From positions 506,142 through 570,141 of the forward strand of contig JAEVLN010000005.1 in NCBI GenBank assembly GCA_018350325.1: DNA of 64,000 nucleotides. The letters run 5' to 3'. Below are positions 63,961 to 64,000 of the stretch, piece after piece (position 1 is the first letter of the stretch; the number at the start of each line of letters is the position of its first letter). The notes beneath the pieces were generated by a model that did no database searches, had not been told where the DNA came from, and saw only the letters and a program-made list of their open reading frames with translations. Origin of the DNA: Globodera rostochiensis. Taxonomy: Eukaryota; Nematoda; Chromadorea; Rhabditida; Heteroderidae. Both the position numbers and the translations under genes were made by a program.

Positions 63961-64000
63961 AATTTGAAATTGTAATACAAAGAATTGTTTCGCATTCTGG

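Overview
The window is eukaryotic nuclear DNA. Genes are built from small exons with GT-AG introns and some GC-AG introns, and they lie in AT-rich sequence full of inverted-repeat elements. The protein set (UFC1, ZCCHC8, PHF14, DNTTIP1, laminin gamma, RPSA, RPL37) is animal. The several BTB-BACK-MATH genes and the compact gene structure suggest a nematode, perhaps a plant-parasitic cyst nematode of the Globodera/Heterodera type. That placement is inference from sequence style; no database was searched.

Layout. Positions 1-2,900 (minus) hold the 5' end of an unidentified acidic protein gene and a short RRP6/EXOSC10-like exonuclease gene. Positions 2,900-6,800 are transposon-derived. A complete BTB-BACK-MATH gene lies at 6,820-9,258 (plus). 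A compact laminin gamma-like gene (signal peptide, laminin N-terminal domain, LE modules, then a short coiled-coil tail) lies at 9,683-12,420 (minus). Positions 14,050-16,260 hold a tandem duplication carrying exons of an M41 (FtsH/AFG3/YME1-type) metallopeptidase. Three more BTB-BACK-MATH copies follow: a decayed one at 19,091-20,480 (plus), an intact one at 21,141-24,443 (minus) and a decayed one at 27,229-31,078 (plus) that carries an 1,800-bp hAT-like insertion. Positions 31,100-37,100 are almost entirely repeats.

The right part is a conserved housekeeping block. It holds PHF14-like (37,153 to about 42,984), ZCCHC8-like (43,920-47,841), UFC1 (48,150-49,365), RPL37 (54,818-55,476) and RPSA (55,786-58,008), all on the minus strand, and a DNTTIP1-like gene on the plus strand (61,591 to the right edge). 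A U6-snRNA-like sequence lies just before DNTTIP1.

Mobile DNA is unusually readable here. Five elements have recognisable ends and target-site duplications (6 bp twice, 8 bp twice, 9 bp once). Two insertions can be dated relative to the BTB duplications, because the sister copies keep the empty sites. A shared GC-AG first intron marks all four BTB copies. The BTB proteins have the reverse domain order to SPOP/MEL-26. If they are CUL3 substrate adaptors, as the family suggests, the MATH substrate-binding domain sits at the C-terminus.
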